This document shows, piece by piece, positions 1 through 10,212 of a stretch of DNA of 64,000 bases (position 1 is its first letter; each line of letters opens with the position of its first letter). A program made the position numbers and the translations under genes. Source of the DNA: an uncultured Burkholderiales bacterium (lineage in GTDB: Bacteria; Pseudomonadota; Gammaproteobacteria; Burkholderiales; Burkholderiaceae_C). The notes under the pieces are model-generated. The model did not search any database. It was not told where the DNA came from and worked only from the letters and a program-made list of their open reading frames with translations. Location of the stretch: positions 22,538-86,537 of the forward strand of contig CADEDE010000002.1 of assembly GCA_902825995.1 (NCBI GenBank). Reading direction: 5' to 3'.

Positions 1-628
<628 letters not shown>

Positions 629-645
629 GCCGCCCGCGGCCGGCT

Positions 646-1416
646 TCAGCGTTCGAGCGCTTCGATGCGCACCAGCGCCAGCGACAGGTTGTCGCCGCCG
701 CCTCGTGCACGCTGGCGCGCTTTGGCGACGAGCATTTCGCTGGCTTCGCGCGGTGGCAGGGTATGCACGATCGCGCCCATTTCCTTGGGCGTGAAGTAGT
801 GCCACAGGCCGTCGCTGCAGGTCAGCATGCTGTCGCCGATTTCGAGCTGCCCGATGTGGCCCTGCGTCAGCGGCGGATCCTGGTGTGTGCCCAGGCAGCC
901 GGTGAGCAGGTTCGACTGTGGGTGGGTATTGGCCTCTTCCTCGGTGATCTGGCCTTCGTCGATCAGGCGTTGTACGAAGGAATGATCGATCGTGCGGCTG
1001 ACCATGTCGGGGCCGCGGAAGTGATAGACCCGCGAATCGCCGGCATGCACGATGTCGCAGCGCCGCTCCGGGCCGACCAGGATTGCCGCCAGCGTGCTGT
1101 GCGGCTCTTCCTCGGCCGCCAGTGCGGTCAGCTTGATCATCAGGTGCGATTCCTGCACCAGTTGGCGCAGCAGGTCGGCGCCGTCGTCGCGCGTGGCCAC
1201 GTGGTGCTCGTAGATCTGCTTGGCGACCATCACCACCTGGTCGGCGGCCTTGCGCCCGCCGCTTTTGCCGCCCATGCCGTCGGCCAGCACGGCCAAGGCG
1301 CAGCCGGGCGTGCGTGGATGCGGGATGATTTCAACCTGATCTTGCTGGTAGGCGCGGTCGCCGCGGTGCATGCCGGTGGCAGCGCTGAGTCGGTAGGCAA
1401 GAGCGGCAGTGGCCAT
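646..1416 (-). CDS. PP2C-family serine/threonine protein phosphatase
   Basis: A 256-residue PP2C (PPM) metal-dependent phosphatase of the bacterial Stp/PrpC type, predicted to remove phosphate from Ser/Thr residues of cytoplasmic proteins. Visible motifs in order are GDRAYQQDQ near the N-terminus, LADGMGG with the metal-binding Asp, AGDSRVY, the TCSDGLWHY motif, and GGGDNLSL close to the C-terminus. The ATG at 1416 was chosen because it directly precedes the catalytic fold; the frame stays open further upstream but that part overlaps the divergent DUF465 gene. No partner kinase gene is in view, and the substrate is unknown. Confidence 0.9.
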   Translation of the reverse strand: MATAALAYRLSAATGMHRGDRAYQQDQVEIIPHPRTPGCALAVLADGMGGKSGGRKAADQVVMVAKQIYEHHVATRDDGADLLRQLVQESHLMIKLTALAAEEEPHSTLAAILVGPERRCDIVHAGDSRVYHFRGPDMVSRTIDHSFVQRLIDEGQITEEEANTHPQSNLLTGCLGTHQDPPLTQGHIGQLEIGDSMLTCSDGLWHYFTPKEMGAIVHTLPPREASEMLVAKARQRARGGGDNLSLALVRIEALER

Positions 1417-1500
1417 ACGCGCAATATACGGGATCGCACCGCGCTGGCCCTGCGGCGCAGGCGTGAACTCTTGCCGCTCACCTACACTGCCGGCGTACCG

Positions 1501-1704
1501 ATGGACGACAACCTGCATTCGCCCCAGCGCCGCCTGATCGAGTTGCGCATGGAGCATGCCGATCTGGACAGTCTGATCGGCCGCCTGGCTGCAGAAACGC
1601 CGCTCGACGACCTGGCGCTGCGCCGGCTGAAGAAGCGCCGACTGCAGCTGCGCGACCAGATCGCACAACTCATTGCGCAGGTGGACCCGCCCGAACCCGC
1701 GTGA
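1501..1704 (+). CDS. DUF465 (YdcH-like) small protein
   Basis: A 67-residue charged helical protein of the YdcH/DUF465 family, function not established. Recognisable family features are RRLIELRMEHADLDSLI in the first half and a basic LRRLKKRRLQLRDQI segment in the second half, consistent with a two-helix hairpin. It is divergent from the PP2C gene and its stop overlaps the start of the downstream helicase gene, which suggests translational coupling. The ATG at 1501 fits the usual family length; there is no strong ribosome binding site. Confidence 0.8.
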   Translation: MDDNLHSPQRRLIELRMEHADLDSLIGRLAAETPLDDLALRRLKKRRLQLRDQIAQLIAQVDPPEPA

Positions 1705-3719
1705 TGTCAACGACTGATACGGTCGCCGCCGCTGATGCGCTGGCCAACGCGGTTGGGCGCGCCTTCGCCGCCGGCGGTGCGCTGGCACGCGCCGATGCCG
1801 GCTATGTCGAGCGCGACGTGCAACAGCGCTTTGCGCAGGCGGTCGCATTGGCCCTGGACCAGCGCAGCGCGCTGGTGGCCGAGGCCGGCACCGGCGTCGG
1901 CAAGACCTTCGCCTATCTCGTGCCGCTGCTGCTGTCGGGTCGGCGCGCACTGGTCAGCACGGCCACCAAGAGTCTGCAGGACCAGCTCTTCCTGCGCGAC
2001 CTGCCGCGCCTGGTCCAGGCCCTGAGCGTGCCGCTGCAACTGGCCTTGCTGAAGGGCCGCGCCAGCTACCTGTGCCTGCACCGCCTGGGCCAGGCGCGCC
2101 AGGGCGGGGCTCCTGGCCAGCCGGTGCTGTTGCCCGACCGCTTTGCGCTGCGGGCGTTGTCGCGCATCGAGGCCTGGGCACAGGCGACGGTGAGCGGCGA
2201 CCTGGCCGAGCTCAACGGCCTGGACGAGCGCTCGCCGGTGATTCCACTGGTGACCTCGACGCGCGAAAACTGTCTCGGCAGCGAATGCCCTGAATTCGCG
2301 GCCTGCCATGTCGTGAAGGCAAGGCGCGAGGCGATGGCGGCCGATATCGTGGTCATCAACCACCACCTGTTTTTTGCCGATATGGCCTTGCGCGACAGCG
2401 GTGTGGCCGAGCTGTTGCCGAGTGTTGACGCAGCGGTCTTCGATGAAGCCCACCAGCTCGTCGAGGCCGGCGTGCAGTTTCTCGGCACCACGCTGGGCAG
2501 CGCGCAGGCGATCGACTTTGCGCGCGACCTGCTCGCGCTGGGTTTGCAGCAGGCCCGCGGGCTGGTGGACTGGCAGGCCCTGGCTGCCGCTTGCGAACGG
2601 GCTGCCCGCGACCTGCGGCTGGCTGCGGCCGGCACGCTACACGAACTGCGCGGTACGGTGAAACTGCGCTGGAACGAACGCAGCGGCCAGCCGGCATTTG
2701 CCGAGGCCTTGAACGCACTGGCAGCGGCCTGTGCGGCGGCAGCAGCAGGTGTGCAGGCGGCGATCGACAGCGGCCCCGACTTCGCCAAATTGCACGAGCG
2801 CGCGATCGGCCTGTCCAAGCTGGCCGAAGCCTTTCAGCAAGCCGCCGCCGAAGGCCATGTGCGCTGGATCGACGTGAGCCCGCAGCAAGCGCGCCTGGTC
2901 GAGTCGCCGCTGGACATCCGCGATATGTTGACCGAGCAGCGCGCGCGTGCGCCGAAGGCCTGGGTTTTCACTTCGGCGACGCTGGGCGACGACGACGCTC
3001 TCAGCTGGTTCACCGCGACCACCGGGCTCGAAGATGCCGCCAAGCTGCGCCTGGGCAGCCCGTTCGACTATGCCGCGCATGCGCGCCTCTTTGTGCCGAC
3101 CAGGTTTCCCAAGCCCAACGAGCCGGGCCATGCCGTCGCCGTGGCCCTCCTTGCCGCGCATTGCGCTGGCGCGCTCGGGGGCCGCACTTTTGTGCTGACG
3201 ACGACCCTGCGCGCCCTGCCGCTGGTGGCCCAGACGCTGCGCAGCGAGCTGGCGGCGGCGGGGGCCGGCCACATCGAAGTGCTGGTCCAGGGTACGCAGC
3301 CCAAGCGCGCGTTGCTGCAGCGTTTTCTGGTGCAACCGGCCTCGGTGCTGATCGGATCGCAGACCTTCTGGGAAGGCATCGATGTGCCGGGCGATGCGCT
3401 GCAATGCGTGCTGATCGACAAGCTGCCCTTCCCGCCGCCCAACGACCCGCTCATCGAAGCCCGCGTCAAGCGCCTTGAAGCCCAGGGCTGCAACCCGTTC
3501 AATGAATGTTTTGTCGCCGATGCCGCGGTAGCGCTGAAGCAGGGCGCCGGGCGCCTGATCCGCAGCGAAAGCGACCGTGGTCTGCTGGTGGTGTGCGACC
3601 CGCGCATGGCGCGCATGCCCTACGGCGCGCGCCTGCGCGCGGCCTTGCCGCCGATGGCGGTGCTGAACGAGGAGTCAGCCGCGCTCGAATGGCTGGCGCT
3701 GCTCGCGCGCGATCACTGA
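1701..3719 (+). CDS. ATP-dependent DNA helicase of the DinG/YoaA (XPD-like, Fe-S) family
   Basis: A 672-residue superfamily 2 helicase, closest in layout to YoaA/DinG, which unwinds DNA 5' to 3' and acts in repair. Walker A (AEAGTGVGKT) lies at about residues 60-69. A cysteine cluster follows (NCLGSECPEFAAC), matching the Fe-S domain of XPD/DinG proteins. VFDEAHQL is the DEAH box, and QGAGRLIRSESDRG near the C-terminus is motif VI. The start is GTG 1701 or ATG 1704; both overlap the stop of the DUF465 gene. DinG and YoaA cannot be separated by eye, so no symbol is given. Confidence 0.92.
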   Translation: MMSTTDTVAAADALANAVGRAFAAGGALARADAGYVERDVQQRFAQAVALALDQRSALVAEAGTGVGKTFAYLVPLLLSGRRALVSTATKSLQDQLFLRDLPRLVQALSVPLQLALLKGRASYLCLHRLGQARQGGAPGQPVLLPDRFALRALSRIEAWAQATVSGDLAELNGLDERSPVIPLVTSTRENCLGSECPEFAACHVVKARREAMAADIVVINHHLFFADMALRDSGVAELLPSVDAAVFDEAHQLVEAGVQFLGTTLGSAQAIDFARDLLALGLQQARGLVDWQALAAACERAARDLRLAAAGTLHELRGTVKLRWNERSGQPAFAEALNALAAACAAAAAGVQAAIDSGPDFAKLHERAIGLSKLAEAFQQAAAEGHVRWIDVSPQQARLVESPLDIRDMLTEQRARAPKAWVFTSATLGDDDALSWFTATTGLEDAAKLRLGSPFDYAAHARLFVPTRFPKPNEPGHAVAVALLAAHCAGALGGRTFVLTTTLRALPLVAQTLRSELAAAGAGHIEVLVQGTQPKRALLQRFLVQPASVLIGSQTFWEGIDVPGDALQCVLIDKLPFPPPNDPLIEARVKRLEAQGCNPFNECFVADAAVALKQGAGRLIRSESDRGLLVVCDPRMARMPYGARLRAALPPMAVLNEESAALEWLALLARDH

Positions 3720-3720
3720 T

Positions 3721-4548
3721 CTACCAGAGTTGCCACCAGGCTCGCTGGGTCTGGCGCACACCTTCTGCGCTGAATTTGCTGGCCGGAAAGTTCTGCTTCA
3801 ACACGCGCTCGGCGTCTGTGTTCAACGGCTCGAGGCCCAGGCGCTCGTAGCTCAGCCGCAGGATGTAAAGCGCTTCTTCGTTGGCCGGCGTCTGCGGATA
3901 TTCCTGCACCACCTGCTGGGCGCGGTTGGCCGCGGCCAGGAAGGCGCCGCGGCGCAGGTAGTAGCGCGCTACATGCACCTCGTATCCGGCCAGTGCATTG
4001 ACGATGTAGTCCATGCGTGCCCGGCCGTCGTCGGCATAGCGCGACTGCGGGAACTGCGTTACCAGTTGCCTGAATGCCAAGTAGGCATTGCGCGAGGCCT
4101 GCTGGTCGCGCTCGGACAGATCCTGCTGCACCAGCGAACCGAGGATACCCAGGTTGTCGTTGAAATTGACGATGCCGCGCAGGTACAGGGCATAGTCGAG
4201 CGCCGGGCTCGACGGGTGCAGCTTGATGAAGCGGTCGAGCGTGGCCAGGGCCGCGGCGCGTTCGCTGGTGCGGTACTGCGCATAGGCCAGATCCAGCGTG
4301 GCCTGCTGCGCCAGCAAGGTGCCGGCGGCGCGGCCTTCGACGCGTTCGAGGGTCTTGATGGCGCGGTCGTAGCTGCCGCTGGACATGTCGTCCTTGGCGT
4401 CGGCATACAATTTTTCAACCGCGGCCGTCGAATTCGGGTCTTCTTTCGGCGCCGAACTGCAGGCCGAGAAAACGAGTGCGGCGCTGACGGCCGCAGCGGC
4501 CCACAACGGCCGGACCAGCGCGTCCTGAAGTTGGAACATGGTGTGCAT
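3721..4548 (-). CDS. bamD: Outer membrane protein assembly factor BamD
   Basis: A 275-residue lipoprotein of the BAM complex that helps insert beta-barrel proteins into the outer membrane. The signal peptide ends in lipobox FSAC with Cys30 as the predicted lipidated residue. Tetratricopeptide-like helices follow, including KLYADAKDDMSSGSYDRAI and the family-typical YALYLRGIVNF and FPQSRYADDGRARM segments. The start may be ATG 4548 or the ATG three codons later. It is divergent from rluD, an arrangement common in proteobacteria. bamB and bamA are also in this window. Confidence 0.95.
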   Translation of the reverse strand: MHTMFQLQDALVRPLWAAAAVSAALVFSACSSAPKEDPNSTAAVEKLYADAKDDMSSGSYDRAIKTLERVEGRAAGTLLAQQATLDLAYAQYRTSERAAALATLDRFIKLHPSSPALDYALYLRGIVNFNDNLGILGSLVQQDLSERDQQASRNAYLAFRQLVTQFPQSRYADDGRARMDYIVNALAGYEVHVARYYLRRGAFLAAANRAQQVVQEYPQTPANEEALYILRLSYERLGLEPLNTDAERVLKQNFPASKFSAEGVRQTQRAWWQLW

Positions 4549-4570
4549 CGGCCCTCAGTGGGCCCCTGTC

Positions 4571-5548
4571 GTGAGAGCAGAAAACGAGTTTAATTATAGG
4601 GTTGGCGTCAGCGTCAACGGCGGCGAAGACGAGCTCGACGCCGGCGTCGAAGTGCGCCGTTTCGAAGTCGCGATCGAAGGCCACGGCGAACGCCTGGACA
4701 AACTGCTGGTGGCCCAGGCCGGTGAGTTCTCGCGCAACCACTTGCAAGGCCTGATCGAGCGCGGCTGCGTGCAGGTCGATGGCATTGTGGCGGGCAGCGC
4801 GTCGCGGCGCCTGCGTGCCGGCCAGGCCGTCAGCGTGGCGCTGCAGCCCACCGACGAGAGCCGCGCCTTTACGCCCGAGCCGATGGTGCTCGCCATCCGC
4901 TTCGAAGACGAACACCTGCTGGTGCTGGCCAAGCCGGCCGGCCTGGTCGTGCACCCCGCGCCGGGCCATTGGCGCGGCACGCTACTCAACGGCTTGTTGG
5001 CGCATCACCGCGGCGCAGCGCAATTGCCGCGTGCGGGCATCGTGCACCGGCTCGACAAGGACACGTCGGGCCTGATGGTGGTGGCCAAGACGCTGCCGGC
5101 GATGACCGCGCTGGTGCGCGCCATTGCCGCACGCGAGGTGCGGCGCGAATACCTCGCGCTGGTGCATGGGGAAGTTGCGACGGCGCTGTTTTCGATCGAC
5201 GCGCCGATCGGCCGCGACCCGATATCGCGCGTGCGCATGGCGGTGCTGGCCGGCGGCAAGCCGGCGCGCACCGACGTGGCGCGTATCGCCTGCCGCGACC
5301 GCATCAGCGCTGTGCAATGCAGCTTGCACAGCGGGCGCACGCACCAGATCCGCGTACACCTGGCCTCGCGCGGCCATCCCTTGCTGGCCGATGCGCTCTA
5401 CGGCGGCGCACCGGCCCTCGGCCTCGAGCGGCAGGCCCTGCACGCGGCCCGGCTGGGGCTGATGCATCCGATCGCGGCGGAAGGATTGACCTTCGAGGAG
5501 TCTGTACCCCCCGACCTTGAGCCGGCCTGGACGACCGTCTGCGGCTGA
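4571..5548 (+). CDS. rluD: 23S rRNA pseudouridine synthase RluD
   Basis: An RluA-family pseudouridine synthase, here assigned as RluD, which makes pseudouridines in helix 69 of 23S rRNA. An S4 RNA-binding domain (GERLDKLLVAQ to RGCVQVDG) is followed by the catalytic domain with HRLDKDTSGL, whose Asp is the nucleophile. LHSGRTHQIRVHLA and HPLLADALYG are typical C-terminal family motifs. The start is uncertain: GTG 4571 is used, but ATG 4538 (overlapping bamD) or GTG 4652 (just before the S4 domain) are possible, giving 299 to 336 residues. Confidence 0.88.
   Translation: MRAENEFNYRVGVSVNGGEDELDAGVEVRRFEVAIEGHGERLDKLLVAQAGEFSRNHLQGLIERGCVQVDGIVAGSASRRLRAGQAVSVALQPTDESRAFTPEPMVLAIRFEDEHLLVLAKPAGLVVHPAPGHWRGTLLNGLLAHHRGAAQLPRAGIVHRLDKDTSGLMVVAKTLPAMTALVRAIAAREVRREYLALVHGEVATALFSIDAPIGRDPISRVRMAVLAGGKPARTDVARIACRDRISAVQCSLHSGRTHQIRVHLASRGHPLLADALYGGAPALGLERQALHAARLGLMHPIAAEGLTFEESVPPDLEPAWTTVCG
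4593..4598 (-). promoter_or_regulatory. Consensus -10 box (TATAAT) upstream of bamD
   Basis: On the minus strand the bases read TATAAT, 45 bases ahead of the bamD start. No good -35 match is seen at 16-18 bases (the nearest, TTGACG at 4612-4617, is only 13 bases away). The assignment therefore rests on the -10 hexamer and its position between divergent genes. Confidence 0.4.
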
Positions 5549-5571
5549 CCTCCGGGCCAGCGCGATACAAT
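5544..5571 (+). promoter_or_regulatory. Possible sigma-70 promoter ahead of scpB
   Basis: TACAAT at 5566-5571 is a good -10 match, with a weak -35 (GCTGAC, 5544-5549) 16 bases before it. It starts a 179-base gap between rluD and scpB, which otherwise shows no gene. The inferred leader would be about 150 bases. Confidence 0.35.
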
Positions 5572-5727
5572 GCGATCAACCCCTGGTGCAGGCCGATGCC
5601 GCCCAGGTCGGCCGGCCCCAGTGAAGACATGAATTGCGCCGTTCCATGAGCGGCTGCGTCCCTGGGCCACCGAACCCGTTTGATGTGAACGCCGCCGGCG
5701 GACACCGGCGCTCCTTGATTCCCGCCT

Positions 5728-6414
5728 ATGAATACACAGGATGCAAAGCGCGTCCTCGAAACCGCGCTCATTTGCGCCCAGCAGCCGCTGCCGGTGGCCG
5801 CACTGCGCGCGTTGTTCGACGGCCAGGTCGGCACCGACACTGTGAAGAGTCTGCTCGACGAGCTGGTGCGCGACTGGGAAGGCCGCGGCGTCGAGCTGGT
5901 GCCGCTGGCCAGCGGCTGGCGCTTCCAGAGCCGGCCCGAGATGCGCGAGTACCTCGACCGCCTGAACCCCGAGAAGCCGCCGAGATATTCGCGCGCCGTG
6001 CTCGAAACCCTGGCCATCGTGGCCTACCGCCAGCCGGTCACGCGCGGCGATATCGAGGATATCCGCGGCGTGGCCGTCGGCAGTCCAATCGTCAAGCAGC
6101 TCGAAGACCGCGGCTGGATCGAGGCCATCGGCCACCGCGAAGCGCCTGGCCGCCCGGCGCTCTACGCCACCACGCGCCAGTTTCTCGACGACCTGGGCGT
6201 GGCCAGCCTCGACCAGTTGCCGCTGCTCGACGGCAGCGGCGCTGGCGACGACGAGCGCCTGACCCAGGCACTGGCGCAGCAGCCTGGCCTGATCGACATC
6301 GAGCCTGACCTGGACGGTCAGGCTTCATTGGCGCTCGAAGTCGCCAGCGCCGACCAAGCCGTCGATTCCAACGATTCCACTGAAAGCCGCGAACCCATCG
6401 CGCCCACCGCATGA
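5728..6414 (+). CDS. scpB: Segregation and condensation protein ScpB
   Basis: A 228-residue ScpB, the winged-helix kleisin partner in the SMC-ScpA-ScpB complex that compacts and segregates the chromosome. Family hallmarks are [10 protein letters not shown] near the N-terminus, [23 protein letters not shown] in the middle and [11 protein letters not shown], with GRPALYATT shortly after. The last ~50 residues are a low-complexity acidic tail. No scpA lies beside it. The stop overlaps the rluB start (ATGA), suggesting translational coupling, as scpB-rluB pairs are common. Confidence 0.95.
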   Translation: MNTQDAKRVLETALICAQQPLPVAALRALFDGQVGTDTVKSLLDELVRDWEGRGVELVPLASGWRFQSRPEMREYLDRLNPEKPPRYSRAVLETLAIVAYRQPVTRGDIEDIRGVAVGSPIVKQLEDRGWIEAIGHREAPGRPALYATTRQFLDDLGVASLDQLPLLDGSGAGDDERLTQALAQQPGLIDIEPDLDGQASLALEVASADQAVDSNDSTESREPIAPTA

Positions 6415-8519
6415 GCTACCCGCAAGACGCCGACCCGCCGATCCCGGCAGACGAGCCCGGTTCGGCCGCACCGTCCGACAGCGCCGAAGCGCCCAAGCGA
6501 CGGCGGCGCAGTCCGCGCAAATCGCCCGATGCGGTCGCTGAGGGCGATGGCCCGGCGGTTGAAACCACGCAGGATCGGCCGGGTTCGGAGCCGCTGCCGG
6601 TTGACGTCGATGATGGCGGTGATGCCGACGCCGCTGGCGCCGAAGCCAATGGCCCGGCCAGCAATGGGGGCCCGGATGGTCCTTCGCGCCGTTCGCGCCG
6701 CAATCGCCGCCGCGGCCGCAAAGGCAAGGGACCGCGGGACGACGCTGGCTTGCCGGGCGATGCGGGCGCCGCAGGTACGCCCCGGCCGCTGCTACCCATG
6801 CCACCGATGCCCGATGCCGGCGATCTGTTTGCCACCGTCACCTCGGGTGTCTTCGACAGCGAGGCCATGGCCGCAGAAGCCGAGGCCGGCGAAGCCTCGC
6901 TGCAGGAGGGTGGACAGGCCGCGCTCACCGCAGTGGCGGCGCAGGACGCTGAACCCGCTGAAACCGGCGAGGCCGTCCCGGCACTCGACCCTGCACGCCG
7001 CGTGCTGGCCCCGGATGCCGATGCGCCCAAGCTGCAAAAAGTGCTGGCCCAGGCCGGCGTCGGCTCGCGCCGCGACCTCGAACAAATGATCCTCGACAAG
7101 CGCGTCACCGTGAACGGCGAGCCGGCGCACACCGGGCAGCGCATTTCCTGGGGCGACCGCGTGGCCGTCGATGGCAAGCCGGTGCGCGTGCGCATCGCGC
7201 CGCTGCCCACGCGAGTGATCGCCTACCACAAGCCGGCCGGCGAAGTCGTCAGCCACGACGATCCGCAGCAACGCCCGACCGTCTTCCGCCGCCTGCCGCG
7301 GTTGCAGCAGGGCAAGTGGCAATCGGTCGGTCGCCTGGATATCAATACCGAAGGCCTGTTGTTGTTCACGACCTCGGGCGAGCTGGCCAACCAGTTGATG
7401 CACCCGCGCTTTGGCGTCGAGCGCGAATATGCGGTGCGCGTCCTCGGCACGCTCGAAAAAGAGGCTAGAACCCGCCTGCTCGAGGGCGTGACGGTCGAAG
7501 GCCAGCCGGCGGCCTTCAAGCACATCGAAGACGGTGGCGGCGAAGGCGTGAACCACTGGTACCGGGTGGTTATCACCGAAGGCCGCAACCGCGAAGTGCG
7601 CAAACTGTTCGAGGCCGTCGGCCTGACGGTCAGCCGCCTGATCCGCATCCGCTATGGTTCGGTGGTGCTGCCGCGGGGGCTGCGTCGCGGTGTCTGCGTC
7701 GATCTGGCCGAAGACGATGTCAGGCTGTTGCGCCGCCTGACCGGTTTGGGGGTTTCAGGCGAGAGCGGCCGTGGCGACAACCAGCGCGGGCGCAGCAATG
7801 GCCGCGACGAAATGGGCCCGCGACCGCAAGGCGAGCCGCGCGGCCCGCGTCAGGGGCCCCGGGCGGAGCCGCCCCGGCGCGAGCGCCGGCCGGCAGCGGA
7901 GCGCGGGCCGCCCGGCGATCGGATCAATCATGCGAACCGCTCGCACGGCAAGCAGCGTTTGCAGTCCGGCTTCGGCGACACGGCAGTCCATGCGCAGGAA
8001 TTCGACGAACGCGATCACGTCGAAGTGGTCGAGGTTGCGAACATTCCCAATCCGTTGCAACAGACCTTCGACCAACGCGCGATCCGCGAAGCGCGCAGTG
8101 CCAAACGAGAACTGAGCGACGACGCTCCGATCCCGAATCCGCTGCAACAAACCTACGACAAGCGAGCCCTGAAAGAAAACCGCGAGCCACGCCGCGACCT
8201 GGGCGACGACGAGGGCCCGATCCCGAACCCGCTGCAGCAGACCTACGACAAGCGCTTCGCCCAAGGTGGCGGCGGCGGTGGTGTACGCGGGCGTGGCGGT
8301 CCCGGTGGCGGCGCACGTCGCAAGGGTGGTGGCGGCGGTGGCGGAGGTCAGCCCGACCCGATGAAGACCGCGGTCGGCTATATCGGTGGCGACGCCTTCC
8401 TGCGCAAGAAGACCGGCGGTCGCGGCGGCAAGGGCGGCGGAGGTGGCCATTCGGGTGGTGGTGGACGGCGCGGCGGCGGCGGCGGCGGGCGCGGTGGCCC
8501 TGGCGGGAAGGTCCGCTAG
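6411..8519 (+). CDS. rluB: 23S rRNA pseudouridine synthase RluB with long low-complexity extensions
   Basis: A 702-residue protein, more than twice the size of E. coli RluB (about 290). Residues ~205-450 hold the enzyme: an S4 domain ([21 protein letters not shown]), the catalytic [15 protein letters not shown] with its Asp, and [15 protein letters not shown]. It is predicted to modify a uridine of 23S rRNA. The N-terminal ~200 residues mix acidic and Arg-rich ([15 protein letters not shown]) stretches. The C-terminal ~250 residues are Arg/Gly-rich with three copies of a PNPLQQT(F/Y)D motif and a poly-Gly end. The tails look like RNA-binding disordered regions (inference). Confidence 0.93.
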   Translation: MSYPQDADPPIPADEPGSAAPSDSAEAPKRRRRSPRKSPDAVAEGDGPAVETTQDRPGSEPLPVDVDDGGDADAAGAEANGPASNGGPDGPSRRSRRNRRRGRKGKGPRDDAGLPGDAGAAGTPRPLLPMPPMPDAGDLFATVTSGVFDSEAMAAEAEAGEASLQEGGQAALTAVAAQDAEPAETGEAVPALDPARRVLAPDADAPKLQKVLAQAGVGSRRDLEQMILDKRVTVNGEPAHTGQRISWGDRVAVDGKPVRVRIAPLPTRVIAYHKPAGEVVSHDDPQQRPTVFRRLPRLQQGKWQSVGRLDINTEGLLLFTTSGELANQLMHPRFGVEREYAVRVLGTLEKEARTRLLEGVTVEGQPAAFKHIEDGGGEGVNHWYRVVITEGRNREVRKLFEAVGLTVSRLIRIRYGSVVLPRGLRRGVCVDLAEDDVRLLRRLTGLGVSGESGRGDNQRGRSNGRDEMGPRPQGEPRGPRQGPRAEPPRRERRPAAERGPPGDRINHANRSHGKQRLQSGFGDTAVHAQEFDERDHVEVVEVANIPNPLQQTFDQRAIREARSAKRELSDDAPIPNPLQQTYDKRALKENREPRRDLGDDEGPIPNPLQQTYDKRFAQGGGGGGVRGRGGPGGGARRKGGGGGGGGQPDPMKTAVGYIGGDAFLRKKTGGRGGKGGGGGHSGGGGRRGGGGGGRGGPGGKVR

Positions 8520-8599
8520 CACGCGCCGCGGGCTGCCCCAAGCGGGCGCGCCGAGGCGTCAAGGGGGCATGGTGCCGGTCTGGTCCGCAGTGCGCGGGC

Positions 8600-8605
8600 T
8601 ACAAT
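8600..8605 (+). promoter_or_regulatory. Possible -10 box ahead of ndk
   Basis: TACAAT lies 45 bases before the ndk ATG in the 130-base rluB-ndk gap. I see no clear -35 hexamer. The gene also has a good GGAG ribosome binding site at about 8633, so independent expression of ndk is plausible. Confidence 0.35.
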
Positions 8606-8649
8606 TCAAAGCTTTGCCAAGTTCTTGTTTTTCTGGAGAGTTTTTCATC

Positions 8650-9075
8650 ATGGCGATCGAACGTACGCTGTCCATCATCAAGCCCGATGCGGTGGCCAAA
8701 AATGTCATTGGGCAGATTTATGCCCGCTTCGAGGGCGCCGGCCTGAAGCTGGTTGCGGCACGCATGGCGCACCTGTCGCGCGTCGAGGCCGAAGCCTTTT
8801 ATGCCGTGCACAGGGCGCGGCCTTTCTTCAATGACCTGGTCAGCTTTATGGTCTCGGGCCCGGTCATGATCCAGGTGCTCGAAGGCGAAAACGCGATCGC
8901 CAAGAACCGCGAACTGATGGGCGCCACCGATCCGAAGAAAGCCGACAAGGGCAGCATCCGCGCCGACTTTGCCGCCAGCATCGACGCCAATGCCGTGCAC
9001 GGCTCCGATGCCGCCGAGACCGCTGCGGTCGAAGTGGCGTTCTTCTTCGCCGGCATGAACGTCTTCAAGCGCTGA
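8650..9075 (+). CDS. ndk: Nucleoside diphosphate kinase
   Basis: A 141-residue NDP kinase, full length for the family. It transfers the gamma phosphate of ATP to nucleoside diphosphates through a phosphohistidine. [15 protein letters not shown] is the start, and [20 protein letters not shown] carries the active-site His in HGSD. The ATG at 8650 was chosen because it begins the conserved fold and has GGAG upstream; the open frame extends further 5' without similarity. It heads the run ndk-rlmN-pilW-rodZ-ispG-hisS. Confidence 0.97.
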   Translation: MAIERTLSIIKPDAVAKNVIGQIYARFEGAGLKLVAARMAHLSRVEAEAFYAVHRARPFFNDLVSFMVSGPVMIQVLEGENAIAKNRELMGATDPKKADKGSIRADFAASIDANAVHGSDAAETAAVEVAFFFAGMNVFKR

Positions 9076-9082
9076 TTGCACC

Positions 9083-10207
9083 GTGGTCGCGAACCTTCTC
9101 GATTTCGATCTCGAAGGACTCGCGGCCTTTTGCGATAGCCTGGGCGAGAAGCGCTTTCGCGCGACGCAGCTGTTGCGCTGGATCCATCAAAAGGGCGCCG
9201 CTGACTTTGCCCAGATGAGCGATCTGGCCAAGTCGTTGCGCGACAAGCTGGCCGGCGTGGCCGAGATCCGGCCCTTGTCGGTGCTGTCTGAACACAGCTC
9301 GGCCGACGGCACCGTGAAGTGGTTGTTCGATGTTGGCAACGGCAACGCGATCGAGACCGTCTTCATCCCGCAGGACGATCGCGGCACGCTGTGCCTGTCG
9401 TCGCAGGCCGGTTGCGCCATCGGCTGCCGCTTCTGTTCGACCGGTCAGCAGGGCTTTTCGCGCAATCTCGGCAGTGGCGAGATCGTGGCCCAGCTCTGGC
9501 ACGCCGAGCACCAGCTGCGCCGACGCCTGAACCGGGCGCCCGGCGAGCGGGTCGTGACCAACGTCGTGATGATGGGCATGGGCGAGCCGCTGCAGAACTA
9601 CGCGGCGCTGGTGCCGGCGCTGCGCGTGATGCTCGACGACCATGGCTATGGCTTGTCGCGCCGGCGCGTGACGGTCAGCACTTCGGGCATGGTCAAGATG
9701 ATCGACCGCCTGAGCGTCGATTGCCCGGTGGCGCTGGCGGTATCGCTGCATGCGCCCGACGATGCGCTGCGCGACCAACTTGTGCCCCTGAACCGCAAGC
9801 ACCCGCTCGAGGAATTGCTGGCGGCGTGCAAGCGCTACCTCGACTCTGCGCCGCGCGACTTCATCACTTTCGAGTACTGCATGCTGGACGGCGTCAACGA
9901 CAGCCCGGCGCAGGCCGAGGCCTTGGTGCAGTTGGTGCGCCGGGCCGGTGTGGCGTGCAAATTCAACCTGATCCCCTTCAATCCGTTCCCGGCCTCGGGC
10001 CTGGCGCGCTCGCCGCGCGAACGCGTGCTGGCGTTTGCGCAGCGCCTGCAGGACGCGGGCCTGGTCACGACCGTGCGCAAGACGCGCGGTGACGATATCG
10101 ATGCGGCCTGCGGCCAGTTGGCCGGTGAGGTGCAAGACCGCACGCGTGCCGGCGAGCGTTTGCGGCGCATGCCGATCGCTGTCCTCGAGCCGGCGCAGCG
10201 CGTCTGA
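9083..10207 (+). CDS. rlmN: Dual-specificity 23S rRNA/tRNA adenine C2-methyltransferase RlmN
   Basis: A 374-residue radical SAM enzyme that methylates C2 of A2503 in 23S rRNA and A37 of some tRNAs. The radical SAM motif is CAIGCRFC with cysteines at 111, 115 and 118. The second conserved cysteine of the ping-pong mechanism is in AACGQL, about residue 343. Other marks are [15 protein letters not shown] and [10 protein letters not shown]. The start is GTG at 9083, seven bases after ndk, so the two are probably co-transcribed. Confidence 0.97.
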   Translation: MVANLLDFDLEGLAAFCDSLGEKRFRATQLLRWIHQKGAADFAQMSDLAKSLRDKLAGVAEIRPLSVLSEHSSADGTVKWLFDVGNGNAIETVFIPQDDRGTLCLSSQAGCAIGCRFCSTGQQGFSRNLGSGEIVAQLWHAEHQLRRRLNRAPGERVVTNVVMMGMGEPLQNYAALVPALRVMLDDHGYGLSRRRVTVSTSGMVKMIDRLSVDCPVALAVSLHAPDDALRDQLVPLNRKHPLEELLAACKRYLDSAPRDFITFEYCMLDGVNDSPAQAEALVQLVRRAGVACKFNLIPFNPFPASGLARSPRERVLAFAQRLQDAGLVTTVRKTRGDDIDAACGQLAGEVQDRTRAGERLRRMPIAVLEPAQRV

Positions 10208-10212
10208 TACCG

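Noticed and set aside
646..1950. A 434-residue minus-strand frame covering the phosphatase and beyond
   Set aside because: Only the part from 1416 downward resembles PP2C; the upstream part is antisense to the DUF465 and helicase genes and is Arg-rich shadow sequence.
5728..6414. Absence of scpA beside scpB as an anomaly
   Set aside because: In this group scpA is often encoded elsewhere, so the separation is not evidence of loss.
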